NCBI RefSeq assembly: GCF_003049525.1
Contig: NZ_PYWL01000016.1
Coordinates: 1 to 64,000, forward strand
Length of the DNA: 64,000 nt
Direction: 5' to 3'
Source of the DNA: Lysinibacillus fusiformis
Lineage (GTDB): Bacteria; Bacillota; Bacilli; Bacillales_A; Planococcaceae
Made by a program: the position numbers and the translations under genes. Each line of letters opens with the position of its first letter. Positions within the stretch are counted from its first letter, which is position 1. Under the pieces are notes generated by a model, which was not told where the DNA came from, did no database searches, and saw only the letters and a program-made list of their open reading frames with translations. Shown here piece after piece: positions 1 to 7,959 of this stretch.

Positions 1-45
1 ACTATATTCACTACTACAATCACAAACGAATGAAAGAAAAATTAA

Positions 46-82
46 AAGACCTAAGCCCGGTGGAGTACCGAACTCAGGTCTT
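46..82 (-). terminator. Intrinsic terminator, minus strand
   Basis: Two 10-base arms (46-55 and 73-82) pair with one G-T wobble around a GC-rich loop. Read on the minus strand the hairpin is followed by a T-rich tract. It would end a minus-strand transcript coming from about 200. Confidence 0.6.
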
Positions 83-105
83 AGCAGTTGCTTAACTAAA
101 TATGT

Positions 106-196
106 CTAACTTTTTTGGGTCAGATCAATACTAATCTCGATGGCTTTTATCATTTTCCTCCTGGACGCTCCCGAGGTAACTAGTACTTTTCTTCAT
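106..196 (-). other. Possible tiny minus-strand ORFs before the terminator
   Basis: Two overlapping minus-strand reading frames lie here. One starts with ATG at 196 and gives 21 residues (begins MKKSTSYLGS, ends at 131). The other starts with ATG at 153, three bases after an AGGAGG, and gives 15 residues ending at 106. Both sit just upstream of the terminator at 46-82, so some short transcript is plausible. Neither resembles a family I know, and no promoter is evident. They could equally be a degraded gene end. Confidence 0.2.
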
Positions 197-237
197 GAAT
201 TTTACTGCTCTTGATGGATTGTCATGGAAATGAAAAA

Positions 238-280
238 AGACTATAGGCAACTCAAAAGTTTTAGAGTTGATCTATAGTCT
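238..280 (-). terminator. Intrinsic terminator for the 313-681 gene
   Basis: AGACTATAG at 238-246 plus GCAACTC pairs with GAGTTGA plus TCTATAGTCT at 264-280. On the minus strand a run of six T follows, so it closes the small membrane gene. Confidence 0.75.
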
Positions 281-312
281 AATCCCACTTCTACTAAATT
301 AGGGCATTTTAT

Positions 313-681
313 TTATTTCACATATTTAAAGACATTGACAAAGAATAACAGTACGGAAAGGGCTACAGCAATGCCGCCACCTGAAACGAATAGCTCAAAT
401 AACCACCGTGGCACATCAAGATAGACCATCATCATTCCAACTAATAGGAATGGAAGACCAATATTATAAAGCCAGAACTGTGCTTTAGCGAGACCTGTTT
501 CCGCAGCATCTTTATAAGTCGAATAAATTAAACCAATGAATCCAGTAGTCAGCCAACCTACCACACCAATATGAGCATGTGTCGCTTTCCATTGAAGTTG
601 AACAGTATAATGCATAAACAGTCCAAAAGCAAAAACAATCAATAAATAGAAGACTGAGAGCTTTATCCATTTAGCACCCAT
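313..681 (-). CDS. Small cytochrome-oxidase-like membrane protein
   Basis: A protein of about 122 residues with four predicted membrane helices. The segment around HAHIGVVGW resembles a helix of haem-copper oxidase subunit I, and short proteins of this sort are often annotated as cytochrome c oxidase-like. A full subunit I has about 12 helices, so this is at most a single-module relative and an electron-transfer role is not shown. The start is ATG at 681: AGGAAAGGAG ends 9 bases before it, while the upstream in-frame TTG codons touch the ribosome site. It is transcribed alone and ends at the terminator at 238-280. Confidence 0.65.
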   Translation of the reverse strand: MGAKWIKLSVFYLLIVFAFGLFMHYTVQLQWKATHAHIGVVGWLTTGFIGLIYSTYKDAAETGLAKAQFWLYNIGLPFLLVGMMMVYLDVPRWLFELFVSGGGIAVALSVLLFFVNVFKYVK

Positions 682-828
682 TTTCAACAACTCCTTTCCT
701 GAAAGTGAATTTAGCTAGCTGCTACAGTATATTCGTGTCAAATAAAAATGATGCTTGTATGTATTTGAAAATATATGTCTTTTGTTGTTTTTTCTAACAG
801 AAATAGAATGGGAGCTGTGACGGAAGTA

Positions 829-867
829 AAATAGTTTAAATATAAATAGTTTAGTGTTAAACTATTT
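829..867 (+). promoter_or_regulatory. Palindromic operator for the SDR/MarR pair
   Basis: A perfect inverted repeat with 10-base arms and a 4-base spacer lies at 844-867 (AAATAGTTTA, then TAAACTATTT). A direct copy of its left arm lies at 829-838. The site is about 30 bases upstream of the SDR gene, and the MarR protein is encoded in the same operon. Autoregulation by that MarR protein is the simplest reading. This is inference from position and symmetry. Confidence 0.6.
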
Positions 868-897
868 TTTGAATAGATTAGAAGGAGATGTGTATGA

Positions 898-1653
898 ATG
901 GGTAAATTAGATAACAAAGTAGTCATTATTACTGGTGGTGCAGGTGGTATTGGCAGTGGTATGGCTAAAGCAATGGCAAAGGAAGGAGCCATTGTCACGA
1001 TTGTTGACTTAAATGCAGAAGCAGGCGAAGCCATGGAGAAAGATTTACAACAAATTTCTCCAAAGTCTATGTTCTTGCAAGCAAATTTAATGGAACGAGA
1101 TCAATTACCAAAAATTATCGATACAGTTGTAGAAAAATACGGTAAACTAGATGTGCTAGTTAATAACGCTCATGCTGCGAAACAAGTTACAATAGAAGAA
1201 ACAACACAAGCGGATCTTGACTTATCATTTGGAACAGGTTTCTATCCGACATTTTATTTAATGCAGGCTGCATTACCACATTTAAAAGAAACACAAGGTA
1301 ATATTATTAACTTTGCATCTGGAGCAGGTATCCAAGGCCATGAGACACAGGCAGCCTATGCTGCAGCTAAGGAAGCAATCCGAGGCATTTCTCGTGTTGC
1401 TGCAAATGAGTGGGGCAGATATGGCATTAACGTCAATATCATTAGCCCACTTGCAGATTCACCAGGTGTACAAGCATGGGCAAAAGCACAGCCAGAGTAT
1501 TATGAAGCAGTGAGAAATAAAATTCCACTAGGTCGTTTTGGTCATATTGAGCAGGATATCGGACGAGTAGCTGTCTTCTTAGCTTCCGACGATTCGCAAT
1601 ACATTACAGGTCAAACGATTATGGTAGATGGTGGTTCATTAATGCTTCATTAA
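898..1653 (+). CDS. Short-chain dehydrogenase/reductase (SDR)
   Basis: A classical SDR oxidoreductase of 251 residues, the usual length for the family. The nucleotide-binding TGGAGGIG is at residues 12-19, NNAH (normally NNAG) at 89-92, and the catalytic Ser141, Tyr154 and Lys158 are present. Asp37 at the end of the second strand suggests NAD(H) rather than NADPH preference. The substrate is unknown. The start is ATG 898 with GGAG 10 bases upstream; another ATG at 894 is out of frame and stops at once. It is followed 25 bases later by a MarR regulator, so a response to a small aromatic or reactive compound is plausible but not shown. Confidence 0.88.
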   Translation: MGKLDNKVVIITGGAGGIGSGMAKAMAKEGAIVTIVDLNAEAGEAMEKDLQQISPKSMFLQANLMERDQLPKIIDTVVEKYGKLDVLVNNAHAAKQVTIEETTQADLDLSFGTGFYPTFYLMQAALPHLKETQGNIINFASGAGIQGHETQAAYAAAKEAIRGISRVAANEWGRYGINVNIISPLADSPGVQAWAKAQPEYYEAVRNKIPLGRFGHIEQDIGRVAVFLASDDSQYITGQTIMVDGGSLMLH

Positions 1654-1678
1654 TGCTAGGCGTTTGAGGAGGATTTTT

Positions 1679-2113
1679 TTGAAACAGACAAGTATTTTTA
1701 AACTGATTCATATGATTGAACAGGTGAATAACGCCAATATTATACGTTTTACAAAAGCGTTTCCTTATCCATTAGGAATTTCACCAATTTTAGTATTAAA
1801 TGAGCTGCATGTTAAAGGCCCTCAAAAACAGGCAGAATTAGCTGAAACCATTGGCTATACAAAAGGTGCAATGACAAGCATTGCTGAAAAATTAGTCAAG
1901 CTTGGATTAGCTGAAAGACTGTATGATCCATCTGATCGCCGTACCATTCGCCTGGACATTACTGATGAGGGAAAAGTAGCCCTATCAAAGGCTCAATCTA
2001 TAGGGAAAGAAGTCTTTGTACAACTTTTTGAAGTATTAGATGATACAGAAATTGCCCAATATTTACAGATTCAAGAGAAGCTAGTACAGGGCATTCAAAA
2101 TAAAAATGAATAA
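1679..2113 (+). CDS. MarR-family transcriptional regulator
   Basis: A winged-helix regulator of 144 residues. The helix-turn-helix lies around residues 45-70 (QAELAETIGYTKGAMTSIAE) and is followed by the wing with the DPSDRRTIRL motif, which is diagnostic of MarR proteins. The start is TTG 1679, six bases after AGGAGG; the more upstream in-frame TTG overlaps that ribosome site and is unlikely. The gene is co-transcribed with the SDR and is the probable ligand of the palindrome at 844-867. The inducing ligand is unknown. Confidence 0.85.
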   Translation: MKQTSIFKLIHMIEQVNNANIIRFTKAFPYPLGISPILVLNELHVKGPQKQAELAETIGYTKGAMTSIAEKLVKLGLAERLYDPSDRRTIRLDITDEGKVALSKAQSIGKEVFVQLFEVLDDTEIAQYLQIQEKLVQGIQNKNE

Positions 2114-2148
2114 CTAAAATTTATTTTATGTAAGAAGATGACCTATCC

Positions 2149-2194
2149 AAATCAACTCACCTCGATCAATTTTTTAGAGGTGGGTTGATTTTTT
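2149..2194 (+). terminator. Terminator of the SDR-MarR operon
   Basis: AATCAACTCACCTC pairs with GAGGTGGGTTGATT at 2176-2190, followed by T-rich sequence. The rest of the 300-base gap before the IclR gene holds only its promoter. Confidence 0.85.
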
Positions 2195-2363
2195 ATTGTA
2201 TATTTGTTGATTAACTAACAAGAAGGAATGAAAGCATAGCCTCAAGACTAGTCAAATACCATAAACAGGAAAGCGAGCTAGAGGTACATCTGATCATCTA
2301 CTAAATGTTGTTGTATCTTTGCAGAAAAAATATGTGCATCAATTTGTAAAATAGTTGAATTTA

Positions 2364-2392
2364 TTGAAAATTGTCCGCCTTCATTTTATAAT
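2364..2392 (+). promoter_or_regulatory. Sigma-A promoter for the IclR gene
   Basis: TTGAAA at 2364-2369 and TATAAT at 2387-2392 are separated by exactly 17 bases. The start codon follows 40 bases downstream. Confidence 0.75.
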
Positions 2393-2431
2393 ACAATTAC
2401 GGTTCTATTATAGAGACATATGAGGTGTAAG

Positions 2432-3205
2432 ATGACATTAAAAACATTAGATAACTCATTAGAGGTTCTAAAATATTTTAATAAAGAAAATCCTACATGG
2501 GGTGTTCGAGAATTAGCGAAAGAAATGAACATTAGCCATTCTATTATTTATAGGATTTTAGCTACATTTGAAAATCAGGGCTTTCTAATTCAACACCCTG
2601 AGACAAAGAAGTATGAACTTGGGCTTCGTTTTCTAGAGTACGGTCAGATGGTAAAGGATAAATTAAACCTTTCTGATTTTGTATTACCCATTATGAAAAA
2701 TCTGGCTGAAGCCATTAAGGAATCCGTATTTCTAACATGGCTAGATGGCACAGATGGCGTGACAGTAGAGATTGCAGAGAGTTCTCAAACTATTAAGTTT
2801 TCTGTGTCAATTGGCACACGCACCCCATTACATATCGGGGCATCATGTAAAACAATCATGGCTTTTCTTCCAGAGGAGAAGAAAAAAGAGATTATGGACC
2901 ATGGCATGAAAAAAGTAACCCCAGAAACGATTACAGACCCTGATCAAATGTTAGCCGATTTGGAGAAAATTCAACAGCAAGGCTGGTGCTTTACTACGGG
3001 AGAATATTCTCACTCGGTATTTGGGGTAGGGGTCCCTCTTTTTAATAGCAAAAAAGAAGTGATTGCTTCTCTAACCATTGCGGGTCCAATTTATCGTAAA
3101 CCAACAGAGGAGAAGCTACCTGAAATGATTAACGTTCTTCAGTACGGCGCGATGAATATTCAACGATATTTCGATCAATATAGCTTTAAATTGTACCAAG
3201 AATAA
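2432..3205 (+). CDS. IclR-family transcriptional regulator
   Basis: A protein of 257 residues with the IclR layout. An N-terminal winged helix-turn-helix (residues about 5-65, ELAKEMNISHSIIYRI recognition region) is followed by a GAF-like effector domain (about 75-250). ATG 2432 is preferred over ATG 2420 because GAGGTG lies 4 bases before it and the family usually starts with a short tail before TLDNSLEVL. It faces the convergent M24/aminotransferase operon, so it probably regulates those genes. The effector is unknown. Confidence 0.87.
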   Translation: MTLKTLDNSLEVLKYFNKENPTWGVRELAKEMNISHSIIYRILATFENQGFLIQHPETKKYELGLRFLEYGQMVKDKLNLSDFVLPIMKNLAEAIKESVFLTWLDGTDGVTVEIAESSQTIKFSVSIGTRTPLHIGASCKTIMAFLPEEKKKEIMDHGMKKVTPETITDPDQMLADLEKIQQQGWCFTTGEYSHSVFGVGVPLFNSKKEVIASLTIAGPIYRKPTEEKLPEMINVLQYGAMNIQRYFDQYSFKLYQE

Positions 3206-3211
3206 GGATGT

Positions 3212-3250
3212 AAAAAAGCCCGAGATAGTTAATGACTATCTGGGGCCTTT
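3212..3250. terminator. Bidirectional terminator between convergent genes
   Basis: GCCC plus AGATAGT pairs with ACTATCT plus GGGC at 3218-3245. A-rich s precedes and T-rich sequence follows, so it can work on both strands. The last codons of the minus-strand aminotransferase lie inside the hairpin. Confidence 0.75.
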
Positions 3251-4443
3251 GTTTTGGTTAGCTCAATGAATTCCTTGATGCTGGTTACCGCGCTATCGAT
3301 TTCTTCGAATGTATTAAAATAATGAGGTGAAAAGCGAGCCATTTTACGAATATGATTGCGCTCCATGATAGTATTAGCCATAAAAGTACCAGCTTCTATA
3401 ATAATGCCTCGATCCGCTAAAAAATTAGTAACATCATCTGGAGCAAGTCCCTCAATATTAAACGGTGTAACCGATAATCGATATTCGCTATTTTGTGGGC
3501 CATAGAGGACAATGCCTGGAATCGTTTTAAGCTGCTCGATTAAATACTTCGTCAGCTGTTGAACACGCTCATATATTGGCTGCATACCAATCGCATTTGC
3601 GTAATCGATGGCCGACCCTAACCCTAATATACTTGGAATGACAGGACAGCCTGGCTCGAAACGTTTAGCTGTCTCTACGAATGAGTAATCGTTGTTTTCA
3701 TAATTCCAGTTCGTGCTACCCCAGCCGATCATGATAGGGGTAATGGTTGGAATCAAGGCTTGTCGCACATATAAAAGACCAGAGCCTTCTGGACCACGTA
3801 GCCACTTTCGCCCACTAGCGACTAAAAAATCACAGCCTAGCTCTACCACATGGATAGGGAGTAAACCGACTGTTTGATTGGCATTAATGAACGTAAGCAC
3901 GTTGTATTGTTGAGCAAGCTGACAGATGTCCCTTGCTGGCTGAAGGGCACCTGCCGCGTTTGACATATGGGCAAAGGCTATTAATCTTGTACGAGGCGTT
4001 ATGAGCTGTTCAAGCTCTTGTAAGTCCACTATATAGTCCGCATTCGTTTTCAAAACTTTTAAGTGAACTCCTCGTTGCTGAAGGGCAAGCCAAGGTACAT
4101 AATTACTTAACATTTCTGTATCAAGTATGATCACCTCATCATCTAATTGCCAATCTATGCCACCTGAAATATAATTAATAGCCATTGAACCATTTGGCAC
4201 AAAGGCAATTTCCTCTTTTTTGGCACCGATAAATAAAGCCGTTTTTTCCCGAATTTGCTCTACCTGTTCATACGTTTCTTTACGAAAAGAGGGTAAATAA
4301 GGGCCGATACTCGCCTGTTTTTGAAGATAACTTGTCATAACATTCACTACAGGCTGAGGCATGGCCGAAGCGGCAGCTGTATTCAAATATATATATTGCT
4401 CTAGCAGGGGCATATCCTTTTGAATGGTCATCATATCCATCAT
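3229..4443 (-). CDS. Class V (cysteine desulfurase-like) PLP enzyme
   Basis: About 404 residues with the fold-type I, class V aminotransferase pattern (isopenicillin N epimerase / SufS-like). The PLP lysine is in SGRKWLRG. The segment that normally reads DGAQ, whose Asp holds the PLP ring nitrogen, reads NANQ here, so a key Asp is replaced by Asn. This may alter the chemistry. ATG 4443 is chosen because GGTG lies six bases upstream; GTG 4452 is also possible but its ribosome site is too close. The start lies 14 bases after the M24 stop, so the two are one operon. The substrate is unknown; processing of an amino acid released by the M24 enzyme is an inference. Confidence 0.8.
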   Translation of the reverse strand: MMDMMTIQKDMPLLEQYIYLNTAAASAMPQPVVNVMTSYLQKQASIGPYLPSFRKETYEQVEQIREKTALFIGAKKEEIAFVPNGSMAINYISGGIDWQLDDEVIILDTEMLSNYVPWLALQQRGVHLKVLKTNADYIVDLQELEQLITPRTRLIAFAHMSNAAGALQPARDICQLAQQYNVLTFINANQTVGLLPIHVVELGCDFLVASGRKWLRGPEGSGLLYVRQALIPTITPIMIGWGSTNWNYENNDYSFVETAKRFEPGCPVIPSILGLGSAIDYANAIGMQPIYERVQQLTKYLIEQLKTIPGIVLYGPQNSEYRLSVTPFNIEGLAPDDVTNFLADRGIIIEAGTFMANTIMERNHIRKMARFSPHYFNTFEEIDSAVTSIKEFIELTKTKAPDSH

Positions 4444-4457
4444 TGCATTCACCAGCC

Positions 4458-5543
4458 TTATAAAATGATTAATTCTTTTGAAAAGGTCATTAAATTCTCG
4501 TAACCATTATTCGTAACTATGAGATTATCCTCGATCCGAACCCCGGCAACATCCTGTATATAAATTCCGGGCTCCACAGTAAATGCCATGCCTTCTTCTA
4601 ACACAAGTGAGTTACGTTGCATTAAGTAAGGTTCTTCGTGAGCGCTCAAACCAATGCCATGACCAAGTCGATGTGTGAAATAGTCACCATAACCACCATC
4701 GCGAATAATTTCTCTTGCAATGCAATCTAGGCTTTGGGCAGTCGTCCCTGGCTTAATAGCTTCTATTGCTGCTTCATTGGCTTGTTTAACAAGGCTATAA
4801 ATGTTTTGTAACGTTGGAGATACATCTCCTAAAGCTACTGTTCTAGTCATATCAGCCACATAGCCCTTATAAATAGCACCAAAATCAATGACAATGAATT
4901 CGCCTGCTTCTATTTTTTTAGTGCTTGCTCTGCCATGTGGGAGTGCACCACGATAACCTGAAGCAACAATAGTGCCAAATGGTGTTCCTTCTGAACCACG
5001 ACGTCTCATTTCATATTCCAATTGAGCTGCTACTTCCATTTCGGTCACACCCACTTGTATCGTCGGTAAAGTAGCTGCAAGACTTTCCTCGACAATTTGT
5101 ACAGCCTGTCGCATGTAGGCTAGTTCTTGCAGATCTTTTTTCATGCGTAATTCGCGAATGGACTCGCCAATATCAGATAAGTTTTCATATGTAAGCATTT
5201 CAATCGATTTCTGTTCATGGACACGCATAGTGTCAAATTCTACACCAATGGTCTGCAATGTTCCCATTTCCTTTTTTAGTCGCTGAATCGCCAGTGTAGG
5301 CCCTTCCTCATCAGAATAGGATAAAATAACGCCACCATTGCTAAGATCAACTTTATTTAGTTCTACTTGTGTCAAAATAAAATATAAATCATTATTAGCC
5401 GTTATAACAGCAAATGTTAGACGTTCACTTTGCTTTAGATGAAGACCAGTAAAATAATGCATATTTGGCCCTGGTACCAAAATAGCTATATCCATATGCT
5501 GCTGCATACGGGAAACTAACTTCTCTCTTCTTGTTTGAAACAT
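4458..5543 (-). CDS. M24-family metallopeptidase (Xaa-Pro aminopeptidase-like)
   Basis: 361 residues with an N-terminal creatinase-type domain (about 1-130) and a C-terminal pita-bread M24 domain. The metal ligands are visible: Asp in VIDFGA, Asp in ADMTRT, His in RLGHGIGL, Glu in TVEPGIY and Glu in VRIEDN. The start is ATG 5543, nine bases after AGGAGG; a longer frame begins upstream of that site and is rejected. M24 enzymes include Xaa-Pro aminopeptidases, creatinase and ectoine hydrolase, so the exact substrate is open. It is first in an operon with the PLP enzyme and convergent to the IclR regulator. Confidence 0.87.
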   Translation of the reverse strand: MFQTRREKLVSRMQQHMDIAILVPGPNMHYFTGLHLKQSERLTFAVITANNDLYFILTQVELNKVDLSNGGVILSYSDEEGPTLAIQRLKKEMGTLQTIGVEFDTMRVHEQKSIEMLTYENLSDIGESIRELRMKKDLQELAYMRQAVQIVEESLAATLPTIQVGVTEMEVAAQLEYEMRRRGSEGTPFGTIVASGYRGALPHGRASTKKIEAGEFIVIDFGAIYKGYVADMTRTVALGDVSPTLQNIYSLVKQANEAAIEAIKPGTTAQSLDCIAREIIRDGGYGDYFTHRLGHGIGLSAHEEPYLMQRNSLVLEEGMAFTVEPGIYIQDVAGVRIEDNLIVTNNGYENLMTFSKELIIL

Positions 5544-5620
5544 AGGGTGATTCCTCCTAAAGGTAAGCAATAATAAGTCGGTAAAACGTTTCTAATATAG
5601 AGACGTTGTATCTTAAAAAT

Positions 5621-5649
5621 AGTATAAATCAACAATAATGAATTTTCAA
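5621..5649 (-). promoter_or_regulatory. Sigma-A promoter for the M24 operon
   Basis: On the minus strand TTGAAA (5649-5644) and TATACT (5626-5621) are 17 bases apart. The surrounding bases resemble those around the IclR gene promoter (both contain ATTGAAAATT), which would fit shared control by IclR, though this is weak evidence. Confidence 0.7.
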
Positions 5650-5845
5650 TTTATTAAAGCGGAGAAACATACAATAGTAAAGGAAATGAAATAACAAATG
5701 TAGGAATAGTTTGGGGTAAATAAAGTAAATACTAGTGTACGTCTTTTTTTCGTCTAATATGCATATAAGTAGACTAGATAAACTTTTTTCCAACTTAATA
5801 CGTCAAAAAGAGGGGCAAAATTGTTAAGCAAGAGAGGACTAACGT

Positions 5846-6784
5846 ATGGAAAAAAACATGAAACGCTCTAAAGAGAAAAAGAGCAAGAAAAAATTATGGC
5901 TGTGGATCGTTGGTAGCCTACTAACTATTTTTTTAATTTTTATAGGAACTGCCTACTTTACCATCCAAAAAACAATGAACAAAATAAATACACCACTTTT
6001 ACAAACAACAGATGCAGCACAGCTAGAAGAAAAAACAGTGATTAAAAAAGAACCTTTCTCGGTTCTGATGCTAGGCGTAGATGAACGAAAAGATGATAGT
6101 GGACGTTCTGATACGATGATTGTGATTACTGTGAATCCGGAAAAGCAAACAATGAAAATGCTTAGTATTCCCCGTGATACTCGTACAGAAATTGTCGGTC
6201 ATGATACCGTTGATAAAATAAATCATGCCTACGCTTTTGGTGGTGTTCCAATGGCTGTAGATACGGTAGAAAATTTTCTAAATATACCGATTGATTACTA
6301 TGTGTTTATTAATATGGAGGGCTTTTTACAAATTATAGATACGCTTGGTGGCGTGACAATTAACAATGATATGGATTTAACCTATGACGAATATCATTAC
6401 CCAAAAGGAGAAATCACATTAGATGGTAATGAAGCACTTATTTTTTCCCGTATTCGTTATGAAGATCCACGAGGAGATTTTGGACGTCAAATTCGACAGC
6501 GACAAATTATTGAAGCGGTTATGAAAAAGGCCTCAACTCCGGCTACATTATTAAAGGCAACAGATATGCTGACGGTTTTAGGCGATAACGTTCGCATGAA
6601 TTTCTCAGTAAAAGAGCTTATTCAGCTTCAAGGTATTTATAAGAAAATGGATAAGGGTATTGAGCAATTATCATTTGAACAAGGTGATGGTGAAAGGATT
6701 AACCGCATTTGGTACTACATTCCGAACGAGGAAGAGCTTCAAAAAATACAAGCCGATCTAAAAAACCATTTACAAAGCAAGTAA
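5846..6784 (+). CDS. LytR-CpsA-Psr (LCP) cell-wall glycopolymer ligase
   Basis: 312 residues: a basic N-terminus, one membrane anchor (about 18-39), then an extracellular LCP domain (about 75-300). Family signatures are present: LMLGVDER, RSDTMIVITV, SIPRDTR and the Arg-rich RQIRQRQ stretch that binds the lipid pyrophosphate. Enzymes of this family (TagTUV) move teichoic or other glycopolymers from undecaprenyl lipid onto peptidoglycan outside the membrane. Which polymer is used cannot be told. GAGAGGAC precedes ATG 5846. It seems monocistronic. Confidence 0.88.
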   Translation: MEKNMKRSKEKKSKKKLWLWIVGSLLTIFLIFIGTAYFTIQKTMNKINTPLLQTTDAAQLEEKTVIKKEPFSVLMLGVDERKDDSGRSDTMIVITVNPEKQTMKMLSIPRDTRTEIVGHDTVDKINHAYAFGGVPMAVDTVENFLNIPIDYYVFINMEGFLQIIDTLGGVTINNDMDLTYDEYHYPKGEITLDGNEALIFSRIRYEDPRGDFGRQIRQRQIIEAVMKKASTPATLLKATDMLTVLGDNVRMNFSVKELIQLQGIYKKMDKGIEQLSFEQGDGERINRIWYYIPNEEELQKIQADLKNHLQSK

Positions 6785-6851
6785 GCTTTTGCTTACAACA
6801 AGTATAATATATATGTAAAATTTTTGGCCATGAAGGGAGGGAGATGAATGA

Positions 6852-6977
6852 ATGGGAGGACCCAGGTCCTTAGGTATACAGCTCTTAATCATTGCATGCA
6901 AAGCTATGTACCTAAACGCAAAACGCGAAGAAATCCAGTCCGTTCAACTATTAGAGGCCTACAAATATTATGTTTAA
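6852..6977 (+). CDS. Possible small protein of 41 residues
   Basis: A strong purine-rich ribosome site (AGGGAGGGAG at 6834-6843) is followed by three staggered ATGs at 6844, 6848 and 6852. They open 9-, 47- and 41-codon frames. The 6852 frame has the most host-like codons and an amphipathic C-terminal half (MYLNAKREEIQSVQLLEAYK). The spacing loosely recalls Spo0E-type phosphatases, but the SQELD core is absent, so I do not assign it. A good terminator follows at 6997. Confidence 0.4.
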   Translation: MGGPRSLGIQLLIIACKAMYLNAKREEIQSVQLLEAYKYYV

Positions 6978-6996
6978 AATTATTTATGTAGTGCAT

Positions 6997-7043
6997 AAAA
7001 AATCATTCATGTAGGGTGCATGCCTAGTTGAATGATTTTTTTT
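6997..7043. terminator. Terminator, possibly bidirectional
   Basis: AAAAAATCATTCA at 6997-7009 pairs perfectly with TGAATGATTTTTT at 7029-7041, with further T afterwards. Confidence 0.85.
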
Positions 7044-7068
7044 GACATGAATCATTTATCTATATTTC

Positions 7069-7097
7069 TTGAAATATCTGAAAATTCGATGTATACT
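7069..7097 (+). promoter_or_regulatory. Sigma-A promoter for the 36-residue membrane peptide
   Basis: TTGAAA at 7069-7074 and TATACT at 7092-7097 are 17 bases apart. The start codon of the small gene is 33 bases downstream. Confidence 0.75.
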
Positions 7098-7129
7098 GAT
7101 ATTAGAAATGGTTCAAAGGAGTGATTGTG

Positions 7130-7240
7130 ATGATTATAGGCACAATTTTATTAGCAATTGCATTACCAGTTGGTATCGTATTAGCAGTAGATTTATTGAA
7201 CGAGCAGCAACAGGTTGCTCCACAATCTAACCATTCTTAA
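7130..7240 (+). CDS. Small membrane peptide, 36 residues
   Basis: One hydrophobic helix (residues 2-21, with LLAIALPVGIVLAVDLL) is followed by a short polar tail rich in Gln and Asn. AAAGGAGTG lies just before ATG 7130. The gene has its own good promoter at 7069 and its own terminator at 7269, so it is a complete transcription unit. It is too short for most gene finders. It may be a regulatory single-pass peptide; it lies next to signal peptidase I but is not in its operon. Confidence 0.75.
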   Translation: MIIGTILLAIALPVGIVLAVDLLNEQQQVAPQSNHS

Positions 7241-7268
7241 TTGGCAAATAAACAGAATCAGATATTTC

Positions 7269-7305
7269 TAGACAATGCTACATAGTAGCCTTGTCTATTT
7301 TTTAT
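7269..7305 (+). terminator. Terminator of the 36-residue peptide gene
   Basis: TAGACAATGCTAC pairs with GTAGCCTTGTCTA and is followed by TTTTTT. Confidence 0.8.
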
Positions 7306-7354
7306 GGCGAATGAAACAATTTGTGTGATTCATTCGTCAATGAAGTATAGAAAA

Positions 7355-7363
7355 TGTTATACT
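7355..7363 (+). promoter_or_regulatory. Extended -10 promoter for signal peptidase
   Basis: TGTTATACT is an extended -10 box 29 bases before the start codon. The -35 region is poor, as is common with extended -10 promoters. Confidence 0.55.
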
Positions 7364-7391
7364 ATTAAAAAAACAGTATCGGGGAATGAAC

Positions 7392-7952
7392 ATGCAAGAG
7401 GAAAAAACAACAAGCTTTAAAAAAGAACTATTATCCTACATCAAAATTATTGTCATTACAGCAATTGTCGTGTTTGGCTGTAAGCAATTTTTATTTGCCC
7501 CCATTAAAGTACAGGGGGCATCGATGTACCCAACCTACCATGATAAAGATGTGATAATTGTAAGTAAAACAAGTAAAATCGAGCGTTTTGATCAAATTGT
7601 TTTCCAATCACCTGTAGAAGATGAACTATATATTAAACGTGTCATCGGTGTACCAGGTGATAAGGTGGAAATGAAAGATGATGTATTGTATGTGAATGGC
7701 AAAGCCTACAAAGAAGATTACGTCAATCGTGAAACAGATGATCCTAACCAATTACGCATTACTGAAAACTTTACATTAGAGCAATTAGTGAATGAAAAAG
7801 AGGTGCCAAAGGGCATGTATTTTGTGCTTGGGGACAATCGCCTAAAAAGTAGTGATAGTCGCCATTATGGTTTAATTTCAGAGGATGCTGTTTATGGCGA
7901 GTCGAAATTAATCGTCTATCCATTTAAGCATTTTCACGTTGGCTCAAAATAA
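7392..7952 (+). CDS. Type I signal peptidase
   Basis: 186 residues. One N-terminal membrane anchor (about 15-35) is followed by the S26 catalytic domain outside the membrane. The nucleophile Ser44 is in GASMYPT and the general base Lys82 is in IKRVIGVPGD. Box E (GDNRLKSSDSRHYG) is present. It removes signal peptides from secreted proteins. ATG 7392 is preferred over ATG 7386 because GGGG lies seven bases upstream of the former and touches the latter. Bacilli often carry several sip genes, so this need not be the only one. Confidence 0.92.
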   Translation: MQEEKTTSFKKELLSYIKIIVITAIVVFGCKQFLFAPIKVQGASMYPTYHDKDVIIVSKTSKIERFDQIVFQSPVEDELYIKRVIGVPGDKVEMKDDVLYVNGKAYKEDYVNRETDDPNQLRITENFTLEQLVNEKEVPKGMYFVLGDNRLKSSDSRHYGLISEDAVYGESKLIVYPFKHFHVGSK

Positions 7953-7959
7953 GAAATGA

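Noticed and set aside
5571..5600. A cre-like sequence (GAAACGTTTTAC) upstream of the M24 operon
   Set aside because: It lacks the required TG at the left and CA at the right of the consensus; catabolite control is not supported.
6852..6977. Spo0E-type phosphatase for the 41-residue ORF
   Set aside because: The overall spacing is similar but the SQELD core motif is missing.
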